Notes: generated from the letters alone by a model not told the origin. 15,058 bases of DNA from Hyphochytrium catenoides (GCA_900088475.1 FLMG01000865.1:3014-18071), one strand, 5' to 3'. Counted from the first letter of the stretch, positions 1 to 10,966 are shown. Numbers and translations: made by a program.

Positions 1-1207
1 AGACTAGCTGAGCGCAGTGATGGAGACCCACGAAGGTCCCACTCAATGTACCAGAGTAACATCCTGACCAGATGGCTGGAAATTGGCTAAACCAGTCCAT
101 TCAGTAGTAAGACATTAGGGAGGCACGGGGAACATAACTTTCGCTGGCCTCTTCTCCTGACGTTAGGGAAGCAGCATCACTTTTGGGAAACAGTCGTCAC
201 GGTACGTACCAGCTAGTAGGGCGAGGGTTGCGGGAGACCACCACTTGAACAACAGAGGAAGAAGAGGACGTTTGCAAGGAGCTAAATCTAAAGCAAGAGG
301 TACGGAGTCTGGTTCCTCCTAGTCCTAGGAACTATATCTGGCAGTGGATGGTACCGACCAAGCCCTTATCAAAGTAGTGGAAATGAGATGAATGATGGCA
401 CCTTATTGTCAGCAACACTAAGCAAAGATAAGTCGACAGAAGGTCGCGTGCTACTGCTAGTGCGGCCATTGAGGATCTCCGAACAGAGGAGCTGCACGAG
501 TGTTCTCTTGCTAGCGAAGAAGAAAAGAAGTTGTTTTCTTTGATCGAGGTATTTCTTCTCCAAAAGAGGAAAAGGCGTACGAGCGTCTACTTAAGGATAG
601 AGGCCAGAGAGTGCCTCACGAGCTTAGGGTTATCCGCATCAACAGCAACTGCCGCGGCTTCAGGCTTCTGCTTAGTATTATTATACTCTAACAAGAGTGA
701 TGTGTCGCTGTTTGTCTTCTTCTTTTCCACATCGTGATGTGCCACGAACTGCCGACTGAGCTGCAGGTTTGCCAGCTGTAGTAGTTCTTGTCAACTTCTT
801 TGGCTCTAGAGATGGCACGTTCATCACCCTACTAACCACCTCAAGCTCAAGCGCCATTCTTCGCCGTCGGATGCCACCATTGACTCTAGACCTCCAGAGA
901 GAGTACCCAGCGTCCTGATGAGGAGCTGAGAAACTATTTCCTCCATCTCCACTGCCCGACATTGGCGAAAAAAACGCTAATAGCTATAACATGAGTTGGC
1001 TGTTTGGCAGCAGCAGATGCTTGTTCGCTGCGAGGATCAATCTTTGTGATGGAGACGAGGAGTGAGATGAACAGCACCACCGCCACTGCTTGTTCGGGTG
1101 CCCTCCATAGCAGCCGGGAAGTTCGAAGAACCAGCAGTTGGTTGCATTGATAACACCTTAGTGGTCTTTAGTTTTAGAAGGATCAGCAACTCTAAGAGCA
1201 ATCTTCG
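1..1207. other. Left flank, no gene recognised
   Basis: This 1.2 kb holds only short open frames with no recognisable domain. The longest minus-strand one runs from an ATG at 962 to 681 (93 codons). It is rich in Ser, Gly and Arg and resembles chance coding, although an exon of an unseen gene cannot be excluded. Part of the stretch just left of 1208 should be the 3' UTR of the minus-strand RGS gene. No tRNA, rRNA, long repeat or transposon signature was seen. Confidence 0.5.
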
Positions 1208-3006
1208 CTAATTTATTGACGGCTGGATGCGATGAACGGACAGCCGCGATGATGATTGCCGCCAGATGAGGGCGGCAGATGCAGAGCCTCCACGAACAAA
1301 GCGGTTGTAGGCATCTAGAAGCATGCGGTACACCTGCTCCTCAACTGCATCGAAGAGTTTATGAGCGTCAATAATCTCCCCCGTGCCCTCTTTGGTCTGC
1401 TCTTGAATTGCAGCGACAGTTGTGGAACGCAGCCTATCCAGTATGTTGATCTCATAGGGCGACCCTTTGTTGAGGAAGTCTTCCCTAATCTTTAGAGTCA
1501 CTTGCAGTTTCAGCTTTGGGTCTGTCTGGCTTCTCAGTTCATTCAGAGCCTCAATGAAGATGACATTCTCCACAGCAAACTCCTTGACCAAGTACTGTTT
1601 GAAGATAGGCAAGATTGAAGGTCTCTGAAGCGCAGCTTTTAGCTCTGCTGGTGTCGATACGAAGGTGATCTCGTCACCACCGTCGCTGCGCTCGCTACCC
1701 GGACGCGAGTTCGCCATGGCTTCTCCGCTGTCTTTTAACGGCTGGCACGCCTTCTGCTCTTGTCGTCTTTTAGCAGCCATCCCCGCCACCTCTCGTTCCA
1801 GGGCTGTCTCGGCTTCCTTGATGTAAGAAAGTCTCACCGGGTTGGCCGTGCCGTACCACATGTAGGAGAACACTGCGCCAACATAGGCAAGCTGACCTAA
1901 GACGTAGGCATTCACTCTCTCTTTGTCGTTTAGCCGCGTAGCATAGGTCGCCATCGCGTTCAGTGGCGCCCCCATGATGAAGAAGAAGATGATATTCTTC
2001 CAGTTCTGGTTGAGGTTAAAGGCGTCATTCGTGTCGCGAATGAGGTACGTAAGTAAAGCGTTAAGGCCCATGAGACCCCACCAGATACCGCGCTGCAGAC
2101 CAGCCTGATGGAACAGCGATAGCGAGGGACGGGCGTAAGCGACAATGACACTGTAGCCCAGAACTTTAGACCTCCAAACCCTGACTCGACCTTGTGCTCT
2201 CATTCTTCTGCACCCTCGCTGGTTCCTTATGCCACTACTGCCTCATGAAACCTAGAAAATGTCCCTCCTCCTCATTTTGACGATCCTGCTGCCTCCTCTC
2301 GTTTCTCTTTCTTCATTTTCAAGCTTGATCTTCCTGCCCTCTAGTCCTCTTCACCCGCGTATTGACAGCTCTTCCCCATCTCCCACTAGTACTCTCTCCC
2401 TCTAGATGCGCCTCTGGCCCCTACCTCTGCTGTAGAGCCGAACTCAAGGCATTCAGACCGGGTCATGGGCAACCCTAAGTATGCTCGTCTGGATACCAGG
2501 CGGGTAACTGTGAGGAGCAAGAAGAGGATAGCTCCCAGAATTACAAGGCCTTGCTTCTGTCCAATGGAAGAGAGGGAATGAATGTGACGCTCTAACCAGC
2601 CTCTCGAGCGCTTCGTCGCTAGTATCATTTCCTTTTGCCATCGGAACCGTGCCCAAGTGGAGAGAAGCTGCACTAATGTCCCACTATAGAACGGGAAGTA
2701 GTCGGCATAGGAGATGATGATATGCAAACCGCATGGGATCTCCGGGAAGACAATGGACTGCATCAAGGACATTACATAGAGGGAAGCTCCCACCTGCGTC
2801 GTGATTGTCAAATAGGCTGGCGTGGAATTGACGGGGAAGCAGTCTCGTCTTTTCCAGATGAGGAAGCACAGAACGGGGGCTAGGGATAGATTGAGTATCA
2901 GTACGAAGAGTCCCAGCTCAAACGCCCAGGTCTCCTTGCCATTAAGGTACGTCTCCAGCCCAGCTCTTCCCAAGGTGTCGCTGCCAACGCCACCAGCATA
3001 CTCCAT
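1208..3006 (-). CDS. Seven-transmembrane receptor-like protein with C-terminal RGS domain
   Basis: Predicted regulator of heterotrimeric G-protein signalling at the plasma membrane; the RGS domain would speed GTP hydrolysis by a G-alpha subunit. Two exons (3006-2393 and 2207-1208) joined across a predicted intron give 537 residues. The ATG at 3006 has A at -3 and G at +4. Hydrophobic segments lie near residues 28-51, 63-87, 93-117, 152-171, 243-262, 274-293 and 303-323, so seven helices. A charged linker follows, then the RGS domain at about 387-511. It contains the KEFAVENVIF helix (E418, N419, matching the G-alpha-contacting Glu-Asn of RGS proteins), the EINILDRL segment and the closing helix LFDAVEEQVYRMLLDAYNRF. 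The architecture is known from plant RGS1 and fungal GprK-type receptors; the ligand is unknown. The exact splice sites are the weakest part; the family call is firm. Confidence 0.85.
1212..1217 (-). promoter_or_regulatory. AATAAA hexamer overlapping the end of the RGS coding region
   Basis: On the minus strand the last codons read ATA AAT TAG, so a perfect AATAAA lies directly across the penultimate codons and ends four bases before the end of the stop codon. Poly(A) signals normally lie 10-30 nt before cleavage, so using this one would give a very short 3' UTR. It may be a coincidence of Ile-Asn codons. Confidence 0.25.
2208..2392 (-). other. Predicted intron of the 7TM-RGS gene
   Basis: The helices of exon 1 run into a TAG at 2388-2386, while the remaining three helices and the RGS domain sit in a different frame, so an intron is needed. 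The donor GA|GTACTA (intron starts at 2392) and the acceptor GTGCAG (ends at 2208) are both phase 2 and join as GA+A, giving a 185-nt intron. A better-looking donor, GAG|GTAGGG at 2424, is phase 0 and fits none of the nearby acceptors, which are phase 2 or phase 1. Acceptors at 2238 or between 2230 and 2207 would also keep frame and would add a few residues to the loop between helices 4 and 5. The intron is purine-rich, with no GA dinucleotide array. Confidence 0.5.
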
Positions 3007-4678
3007 AATACTGATATGTCTTCTGCCACGCTATCACTATTCAAAGGTGGGGCGACCCTAGAGTATGTACCGGCAGAAGAAGGTTCTCTGCGGACAGCAA
3101 CTATCAACAAGTAGCATCAGCATTGGCTGCTCGACACTGCAAGCAGCGCTGGCTTCTACACAGGATCGCAAGGATAGAGAACAAGAGCATCGCATACAAA
3201 CGCTAACTTCACCACCTTGCAGGTGGTAGTCTGGGTTGAGGATTGAGAGCTCAAATATATCATAGGTAGTAGTAGTTAGGCGCTTTGATCATTAACACCA
3301 TCAGTGCCATATTCCATTCACAAGCTTATGGGGCTAAGGAGCAAGGGGCCATTGTCTGGAAAGAAACGTCCGTCTACTTCTACACCTCCAAGGCCCCCCA
3401 TCACAATCTGTTTCTCCTTCGAACCTTGGAACAATGAACCCGTCCATAGATGTTTGGTTTGGTGCAACAGCACGAGAGACTAGAGACCGTCAGGCTCACT
3501 TAACAAGCTAGCGAAACGCCAGCGCAACGACTGCGATCAATGCCTCTGAGTGAGCAGCAGAGAACCAGTGAGGTGGTTTCCGATTGACCCGTGTTATTCC
3601 TTCCCTGTCCTCTTACTACTAGAACTACCCTGCTGATCGATGGGGGATGGTGCTGAGGAGGGAGATTGGCCCTTGCCTTAGAGGCTTCAACGAAGCGATA
3701 GGAGTTAAGATAGACCCCAGTGGACGCCAGGCTACGCTGAGAAGAGTCCTCGACCCAGGGCGGATCAGTGCAGGAGAAGGATCCGGCGCTGCTGTTCTGC
3801 TTCTTTCAAGGTGACAGGTGAAAAACGGCCCTGGCAGTTACCAGAATAAGGCCGGACGCATCAGTGATCCCACATCTTCTCTACCACTTATCAGGGATAC
3901 CACTTGTAAATCAGCTGCTGGGGGAGGAGTGAGGCCACCGTTACATTGTAAAGAGAAGCAGCAGACAGAAGAGAAGCACTTCGTCTGCTGCCTGTTCGAT
4001 CAGCTCGAGGTAAGCTCCTGTCCTCTCCTCTGGTGGCAGGACTCTGCGAGCACACAGAAGAACAGAGCTTGAGCCGATGGAAGGCTGTGCGCCACCTCCT
4101 CTTCTGCTTGGGGTGAATAGCAGCCTTCAGTCCAGGATGATGGCCTGGGCAGCACTGGTCTACCTGCCCAAAGCAATGGACGCCGTTGTTAAAGTAGAGA
4201 AGCAGAGAAAGCTATGCTGTCCGGATGACAGCTATGGCTCTTCTGACTATCAATGTAACCGCTCATCTTCTCCTTGCTCTCTGAGCTGCGACCGACAGGC
4301 GATGGCTATGAGGCTAATCACCCTCCTCTCTTCTCCGCTTAACTCCTCCCATGGAAGACCTTGGTGTTACTTCCCGTAGCAAGTTTATCTTGGAGCTCCT
4401 TATTCTCTAGGTCGTCCTGCCTGGGAAAGCTCGATCTGTCGTGGTGATCTTGCCTCCCTCATGGGCTTCTACCCTTGAATGGCGCGGCCCGTCGTGGACA
4501 CTAGCTAACTTCTACGGCGTAATAAAGATTTGCTTGAACTTTTCGTAGCCACCGCACAGGGCTTGGCCAACTAAGAAGGCTGTGGCCTCTGCCATCTTCA
4601 TTGTTGACACTAACAAGTCGAAGGGAAAGAGGAGAGCAGCACAGCAGTGCCGCTCAGCATAAGTAGAAGTAGAAGAAA
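3007..4678. promoter_or_regulatory. Divergent intergenic region between the RGS gene and the orphan membrane-protein gene
   Basis: About 1.7 kb lies between two head-to-head start codons (ATG at 3006 on minus, ATG at 4679 on plus), so it should hold both promoters and 5' UTRs. Open frames at 3818-4072 and 4077-4379 on the plus strand encode nothing recognisable and look like chance. A weak A+T-rich element, ATATAT, sits near 3255. No convincing TATA box or other defined element could be fixed by eye. Confidence 0.45.
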
Positions 4679-7600
4679 ATGCGTAACATGATGACTGCCA
4701 GTCTTCAGAAAATTGGCACACTGGGGAGACTTTGGATCTCCATACTTCTGATACTATGGATTCTGTTCTCCCCACTGAAGACTTTCTTACTCTACACTGG
4801 CGATGGCACCGTTATCCGAAGCTATCATGCGCGTTACTACGCGTCAAACTTAGGCAACGGGACACCAGAAGCTGCCGAAGTTAAGAACGAGACAGCCACC
4901 CTGGGGACGACGGCAGAGTCATCCGCCGCCTCATCTAGCTGCCTGCCTACTATCGCTTACCTCAATCAAAGAAGGGTGATCGCGTATGATCGCGGTTGCC
5001 TCTGGGCCGTAGAGAAGCTCTATCCGCATTGCAGCACGGAAGTCAATCCCAAAAGCACGGCGCAGTGCTTCATCCTCTATGACAAGCCTATCTTTACCTC
5101 CAACACCACGAAATCCGAATCTGCCGTGACCACGGATGACTCCATGCCGATCGTCATGACGTTGCCTGGCTTCACCTCCATCTACGCAGACATCCTCATC
5201 GATCTTCTCAGCGGTTCGTGCTCCTTAGATGGCGTCTGCCTTCAAGCGAACCTTCCTCTTCTCTTTGAGACGGTCGCCACGAACGCCAGTCTGGAGCTCC
5301 TTCAGGCCATCCAGGCTGTACAAACAGTTGCCGACCTTGGGGATCCGGAGGACATTGTCCTATCGGTGGCAGACCAGGCAGCCACAATGTTCACCGGGGA
5401 CTTCGTGTTCGGTCTAGTGACCAGCAGTCTCTGTCCTAACGCTCTGTGCTTCAGCAACGGAGCGTCCAATTCCTTCATAAAGAGTGTGGGAGCCCTCAGC
5501 ACCTTAGTAAGTGACACCAGAAGCGCTGACCAAACGGATAATTGGTTCTGCTTTGAAGACTGCAACAAGACAGCCATGTCCATTGGGATGAACTCGGGAT
5601 ACATATCGGGCATCACCATGCTTAATGCAAGGGGCTTTCTTGAGATGCACAGCTGCGGACAGCTCGTCGCCGATCTGATGCAGCTCAAGGACGACGAGCC
5701 CCACACCCTACGTCGCATCCCTTCTGAGCTTGCGCTTTATCTACACTGTCCTGCATTCAAACAAGGTATCCTAGATGACCTGGAATACCTAACGTCAATC
5801 AGCTCTCGACTGACTCTGAAAGTGGAACAGCACTCCGCGGCCGGGATAGGCTATTTGAAGGATATCTCCGTGACCCGAACGGTAGCCCAGGCGGGAGTGA
5901 CAACCGCGAAGGCAGCGGATATTGTAAGAGGAATCTATGATGGGCAGAATGCAGGCTACATAGCCAACACTGCCTGGTGCAATTATTTCAATGACACTGT
6001 GTATGCCTTTGACTCCGACTTAGAGCTACTGACGGAGCCTGTTCTGGCGGCTGCAAGAAGCTGTCTCCAAAGGCGATGGGTCGATACATACAGAAGGACC
6101 ATCTGGATTACCAGGCTGAGCATCGAGGGCTCCATTGTCATTCGCGGCGCCAAGGCAAACGTCACTCTAGTCCTCAGAGATCCCGCAATGGTGGACTTTG
6201 TGGAGAAGCAGCTGGCTGCCATTTCTCTTGGTGGTTCTTTTTCTAGCTCTTCCCCCGCCACCCGCTTATCTTCGTCGGCCCCAGCCACTCCGCTTGACCG
6301 CAGATACATCACCAGGGGCATGGCTCTTGATGGAGAGGCCCTTGCTAACTATACTGCTCGAGTCCTGGATCTCATCTTCCCAAATGCCACGGGGATGTTA
6401 CCCCTTACTCTTAATGGAGCAACAGAGCGGGTGATCCTCAGAAGTTCAGGCATGAGTCCTATGCTGAGGCTAGAGCCAAGACGGAGGGCCTATGTGAACG
6501 CGGACCGGAGGCAATTCGCCAACACAGCGCCACTTATTGCCTCATGCGTGGGCAGTCCCTGCCAAGCCAGCAACCCGTTCTATTTGCCGTCGGATCAGTC
6601 CATGGTTATGTTTGATTCTGCAGGTCTGAGCTATCGCGTCATAGAGGATGATGTCGCCAATAGACTTAGAGCTTCAGTTCGAGATCTGACCACAGCAAAG
6701 AACTCCATCTACGCCATGGAGTTTTACGGGCGGTCATGCCCGCATTATCCCAACTGGATCGTGATCCGTGGTGACCGCAGTCTTCACGAAAGCTCGAAGG
6801 TGGACGTGAGCCTCGTGACGGCAAGTACCATTCTCGAAAGTAGATTGGGCTATAAGGAAGCATGCCTTGTTTCGTCCTATGCTCAGTTTTCTGCATCGTA
6901 TCCCGCCGACCTGACGGCGAACGCGACTGAAGGAGAATACCAAGCAGACGGATGCAGCTTTCGACTTCACCGCATGACGTTGTTGAATCCAGTTGAGTGT
7001 GGGAGCACTATCAGGGGAGACAAGGACAATGGAAGGCTGAACGTCTACGACTCTAGCGCCAACGAAAACCTGATAGCTCTCCGCCCTTCTCTCTTGGAAA
7101 CCGTGGAAACAACTGCGAACGGTCTTCAGAGCTATGAGAATGGCATAATCTACGTTGGCATTCTGATCAATATGATGTACACCTTCCGACTGCTGAGGCA
7201 GATCCTCCTCCGTCTCATGATAGTCAAGAAAGTGCTGGGCACGTTCGATAGTCAGACTGCCAGGAGGGATATCTTGTTCCGGTACAACGGGCCGCTAATT
7301 GAGTTTGTTGACTACACGGAACGACAGGTGGCGAGATGTTCCGTCATAGAAAAGATCGCGCTATGTCTGCCTTCCATGGTGACAATGGCAAGGATGATCC
7401 GGCCCATACCACTATTACGTCGGGGCGTCATTGCGTCCGAGCAGTACGTGCTAGTCTCTGACGGAGCTTTTCAGATTGGAACATCCGCGACTGATTGGCT
7501 GGTCTGGCTTATCGCAGCCATGTCGATCGGTAGCGTCATGACGGCCTACCCAGAGATGAGCGGCATTGCTGTCACAGCCCGGTTGCGGCGATGGGCGAGC

Positions 7601-8242
7601 GCTACGTTTAGTGCTATGGTTCTCATCCTTAGCTCTTCAGGAGTATGTGTCATTGCCCCTGACGTACTTCCCGACTGGATGCTATCGAGGGTTGAAATAG
7701 GGCTTCTGGCTGTCTGTTGGTCCGTTGGGGTTGCTGTCCTCCTACAGGAGCCTATAGATAAAAAGAATGTCTCCGTCAAGCCCAAGGACGCGCTGTCAGC
7801 TGGAGCAGCGCTTGAGCAGCTGGGCCTCGCGGCTGACCTCGTGCTGCCACCTGCCATGATCTATCCCGGGCCCGACAAATCCTCTTCCAAGGTGATGGTG
7901 AACGTATTCTGGCTCGTTAACTATGTAATGGAGGGCTTCCTAATGTCCTCAAGCGGCGGGAGTCAGTCGTCAGTAACGAAGCGTAACGTCAGGCCGACTC
8001 TAGGCAATACAATATGGCCCTTTGCGCTAATCCTCTTCAGGCCAGGACATCTAGAAGTGAAGATGTGCAGTGAGGTGCCCAAGGATGGAGTCCGACTAGG
8101 CACGCTCCCCAACGGCACCACCGTGTACTTCGACAGTCTTATGCAAGAAGAAGAACGGTCACGTTCCAAAGCTGACGCTGGAACAGAGGACAAGAACGTG
8201 GTCTACAGCAGAGCTCTATTGGAGGGCTACCTCGCCGAGTGA
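4679..8242 (+). CDS. Large orphan membrane protein, 1,187 residues, with extracellular/luminal N-terminal domain
   Basis: I do not recognise the family. The start is the first ATG of the frame, with A at -3, and the frame stays open for 3.56 kb, so it is very probably one exon. Residues 18-37 form a signal-anchor-like helix. Residues 40-820 look exported: about ten N-x-S/T sites (near 60, 70, 142, 202, 296, 438, 494, 557, 569, 748) and many scattered cysteines, including close pairs (C181/C187, C252/C257, C291/C295, C623/C628). A Ser/Ala/Thr/Pro-rich linker covers about 520-540. The C-terminal part is polytopic, with hydrophobic segments near 822-840, 938-958, 974-994, 1005-1023 and possibly 1071-1090. 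It ends in a charged, probably cytosolic tail with the cluster EEERSRSK. No catalytic motif is visible. A surface receptor, adhesin, transporter-associated or cell-wall-related protein are all possible; none is supported specifically. Confidence 0.9.
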   Translation: MRNMMTASLQKIGTLGRLWISILLILWILFSPLKTFLLYTGDGTVIRSYHARYYASNLGNGTPEAAEVKNETATLGTTAESSAASSSCLPTIAYLNQRRVIAYDRGCLWAVEKLYPHCSTEVNPKSTAQCFILYDKPIFTSNTTKSESAVTTDDSMPIVMTLPGFTSIYADILIDLLSGSCSLDGVCLQANLPLLFETVATNASLELLQAIQAVQTVADLGDPEDIVLSVADQAATMFTGDFVFGLVTSSLCPNALCFSNGASNSFIKSVGALSTLVSDTRSADQTDNWFCFEDCNKTAMSIGMNSGYISGITMLNARGFLEMHSCGQLVADLMQLKDDEPHTLRRIPSELALYLHCPAFKQGILDDLEYLTSISSRLTLKVEQHSAAGIGYLKDISVTRTVAQAGVTTAKAADIVRGIYDGQNAGYIANTAWCNYFNDTVYAFDSDLELLTEPVLAAARSCLQRRWVDTYRRTIWITRLSIEGSIVIRGAKANVTLVLRDPAMVDFVEKQLAAISLGGSFSSSSPATRLSSSAPATPLDRRYITRGMALDGEALANYTARVLDLIFPNATGMLPLTLNGATERVILRSSGMSPMLRLEPRRRAYVNADRRQFANTAPLIASCVGSPCQASNPFYLPSDQSMVMFDSAGLSYRVIEDDVANRLRASVRDLTTAKNSIYAMEFYGRSCPHYPNWIVIRGDRSLHESSKVDVSLVTASTILESRLGYKEACLVSSYAQFSASYPADLTANATEGEYQADGCSFRLHRMTLLNPVECGSTIRGDKDNGRLNVYDSSANENLIALRPSLLETVETTANGLQSYENGIIYVGILINMMYTFRLLRQILLRLMIVKKVLGTFDSQTARRDILFRYNGPLIEFVDYTERQVARCSVIEKIALCLPSMVTMARMIRPIPLLRRGVIASEQYVLVSDGAFQIGTSATDWLVWLIAAMSIGSVMTAYPEMSGIAVTARLRRWASATFSAMVLILSSSGVCVIAPDVLPDWMLSRVEIGLLAVCWSVGVAVLLQEPIDKKNVSVKPKDALSAGAALEQLGLAADLVLPPAMIYPGPDKSSSKVMVNVFWLVNYVMEGFLMSSSGGSQSSVTKRNVRPTLGNTIWPFALILFRPGHLEVKMCSEVPKDGVRLGTLPNGTTVYFDSLMQEEERSRSKADAGTEDKNVVYSRALLEGYLAE

Positions 8243-8964
8243 TGAGAGGGTGCTGGGCGTGCAGTGCTCTAATCCAACTCTTTCGCGAGCTTCAGCCAGG
8301 AAGCTTTACAGATTTGTCTGTTATTGCATCTTGAACTAGTCCCTTCATCTTTTATCATCAACTGCATTTCTACGGGGCGATGGAAGGAGGCTGTTATCCT
8401 TGAGAAAGGTACTCTCTCTCTGAACAAGAAGAAAAATGAGCTATCCTACTTGAGGGTAAAAGGCTGCTAGGTAGAGAGTGTTGCCTCACGAGCGTTGAGA
8501 AGCATCATCACGAGTGATGCATCATTGGTCTGAAATATCAGGTGTACAAGGGCGACTCCAAGAGCCAACCATATAAAGCTGGTCCAGACTGGATGATCGG
8601 CCCCTTCGTAAGGACGCGGCTGCTGCTAGCTTGTACCACCAAGAAGAGAAGAGAGAGCATGATGGTTTGCGCTTCTTTTTAAGTGTACAGCCGGACATCT
8701 GGCTCATGGTGCCCCCGCCATTTCATAGTCTTTAGTGGGCTAGCCCCTAATAATAGCATAATAGCAACTGCTCGAAGTCTACGGATGGGCCATGCTTGTC
8801 TTCATTACGGTTGGTATCGTCAGTTAGGGCAACCCGACTCACATTACTCTTATCATCATTCCTCATCAGAGGAACGTAGTGTCGCTTGCCGAACACGCGA
8901 GGCGTTGATAACGTGAAAGGAGTAGCCTGCTGCTGCAGCCGAGGCACTGGTGCTGGCTTATGAT

Positions 8965-8979
8965 GCTGCTGCTGCTGCT
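8965..8979 (+). repeat. Short (GCT)5 trinucleotide run
   Basis: Five consecutive GCT units, with a related CTGCTGCTG run about 35 bases upstream near 8927. It lies outside any recognised coding region and is too short to be more than a minor microsatellite. Confidence 0.6.
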
Positions 8980-9105
8980 ACTACGCAGAACCTTTACTAT
9001 CTTCATATTTGTCATACCTTCATAATAGTCCTCCGCTGTCGACGACGGTGTGATGACGGGAAGTTGGGAGCTGTTTGTTGATGCATAACCGCAGCGCCTA
9101 TTGCT

Positions 9106-9127
9106 ATCTTATTATTTATTATAAGAT
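9106..9127. repeat. A+T-rich 7-bp inverted repeat
   Basis: The arms ATCTTAT and ATAAGAT are perfect complements around an eight-base A+T loop. Read on the minus strand, the loop region contains AATAAA. There is no gene immediately upstream on either strand that needs it, so it may be only a chance hairpin. Confidence 0.3.
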
Positions 9128-9582
9128 GAGACTAACCAAATGGTGTTATTGATGGCATCGTCCGCATGCAGCATGTGTTCCGGCTTGTCGCGTGACATTC
9201 TCTTGATGAAGCAGGGCCATAATAGTAGTTTCGAACATGGCTGGAGCACATCTACAACCAGCTTGTCGCAAGAAAGCAATATGCAACATCACTTGGCAGC
9301 CTGCAACAACTCCTTAATGCGCGGTTGGAGGCAGCGAAGGAAAGGGACCTGTCACACGCTCAATGGCGGCGCCACTGTGCTTTTGGAGGTAAAGGTGTGC
9401 AGTCGCTAGCTGGCGGCAGGCGAACTGCGGAGCCCTTTCTATCAGGGACTAACGAAGGGGAACCTATCTTATCATCGATTGCTGCAAAAGCAAGTCTTAA
9501 TCCACTTAAAGCTAAACTGTTTCATGGACGCTGAAAGGCTGCTATCATTAGTACTGCTCTAATGCTAGCTTCACCTCTCTTA

Positions 9583-9612
9583 TCCTTCTCTCCTTTCTCC
9601 CTTCTTCTTTCT
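9583..9612 (+). repeat. 30-nt pure polypyrimidine tract
   Basis: An unbroken run of C and T in mixed order, unlike the regular CT dinucleotide arrays further right. It sits in a wider pyrimidine-rich patch (about 9570-9645). It could serve as a splice-acceptor tract or promoter element of an unseen transcript, but no exon can be attached to it. Confidence 0.45.
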
Positions 9613-10909
9613 GCTGTCCCTCTTGTGCACCTCTCTTCTCTGCGCGTTGATGCTCCAAACGATCACAATCGATACTCCTCCTCCATCGTGCTTCACGGTG
9701 CTGGATCTCCACCTGTCATCTGACTCTGAAGATCTACTTTGCCTAGGCCTTTCTAAGAGCTTGTTCGCTATCCGTCATTCTATCTCAAGGTGATCTTCTG
9801 CCCGTCCCTTCCGCGCCGGTTGGAGTCACCGACATACCTTAGCTCTCAGCTGTCATCATGACTCGTGACCGATACACATCATCTTTCCAAAGGCAGAGTC
9901 GAAGATTTGCCCGATAATAATACGCTCCATGTCGCGGCTGAAGGCTGAAGCTACCGATCGAGGGCTAATGTCCGTCTTACTCTAGGAGCCTGAGGATCTG
10001 AGAGATCTGCGGCTGTGCCGAAGATTCGATTGGCGCGAGAGGCTGAGGAATCTGCGACGAAGAGACAAGGAATCTCCTTTCTGTTCAAAATGCAGATATT
10101 TTCCCTCTCGTGCTTCTCTGTCTCTGGCCCTCTTACCTCTCAGCTACATCTGTCTCAATGGTATTATCTAGTACTGCTTATATTGGACATGTCTCTCTCC
10201 ACTAGGGCTCTATTATTATCTATCTCTTTCTATTCTGTCTCGTTTCCATAACGCATAGCAGGTGGTCCCACCCACCAACACATCTCCCTCACCCGCCCGC
10301 ACATCCGACAACCAGCTTTGAAAGCAGAATATCTAAACCTTAACCTCTCCCAACCTAGATGGATCAGATGAGAATGGCAATTACCCAGTAGATTAACCGC
10401 TCAGCCAGTACGGACTGAGGAAGTGCTTCTTTAGCTGTTTATCCTGAGGATCAGCCACAATAGTTCCCCAGCCACTTGGAATTACTTAGACGCTCCATTC
10501 CCGTCTACCTAGAGATAGACCGCCCCAAAGGTGGGGGTGTCAAGTGCTGTACTTCCGTATCAAAATTTGCCTTTCAAAAGATTCGCTCCTACATACAGAA
10601 CTGTGGGTCTATCTCATTCACACTTTTTAACCATCTATCCAAAAGTCTGTCTCCCTTTTTGATAAATCTCGCCAACCAAAAAGGCTATCCATAAGAGAGA
10701 TAAAACGGCATTCTCTGTCTCTGAGATCGTGCAATATTCCCTGCCTCTGTCTCCCAAGTTGGGTCTACTCTGTCTTCCCCACTGGCTCTCTCCCCTGTCA
10801 CTCTCACACTTGCCAACCGCCGAGCGCATCATCACCGCCCAGCCCCTAACAGCCCAGCACCGAACCGTCAGCCAGACATAGGAAGAGAGACAACCACCGC
10901 AGAAGGGAG

Positions 10910-10934
10910 CAGGAGAGAGAGAGAGAGAGAGAAG

Positions 10935-10966
<32 letters not shown>

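Noticed and set aside
3410-3440. GGTTCGAA on the minus strand, like a tRNA T-loop / B box
   Set aside because: The flanking bases do not pair as a T-stem, and no cloverleaf or A box lies upstream.
4521-4526. AATAAA on the plus strand as a poly(A) signal
   Set aside because: There is no supported plus-strand gene to its left, and it lies in the leader of the orphan gene.
5302-5718. 138-codon minus-strand frame within the orphan gene
   Set aside because: It is a shadow of the long plus-strand coding region and shows no domain of its own.
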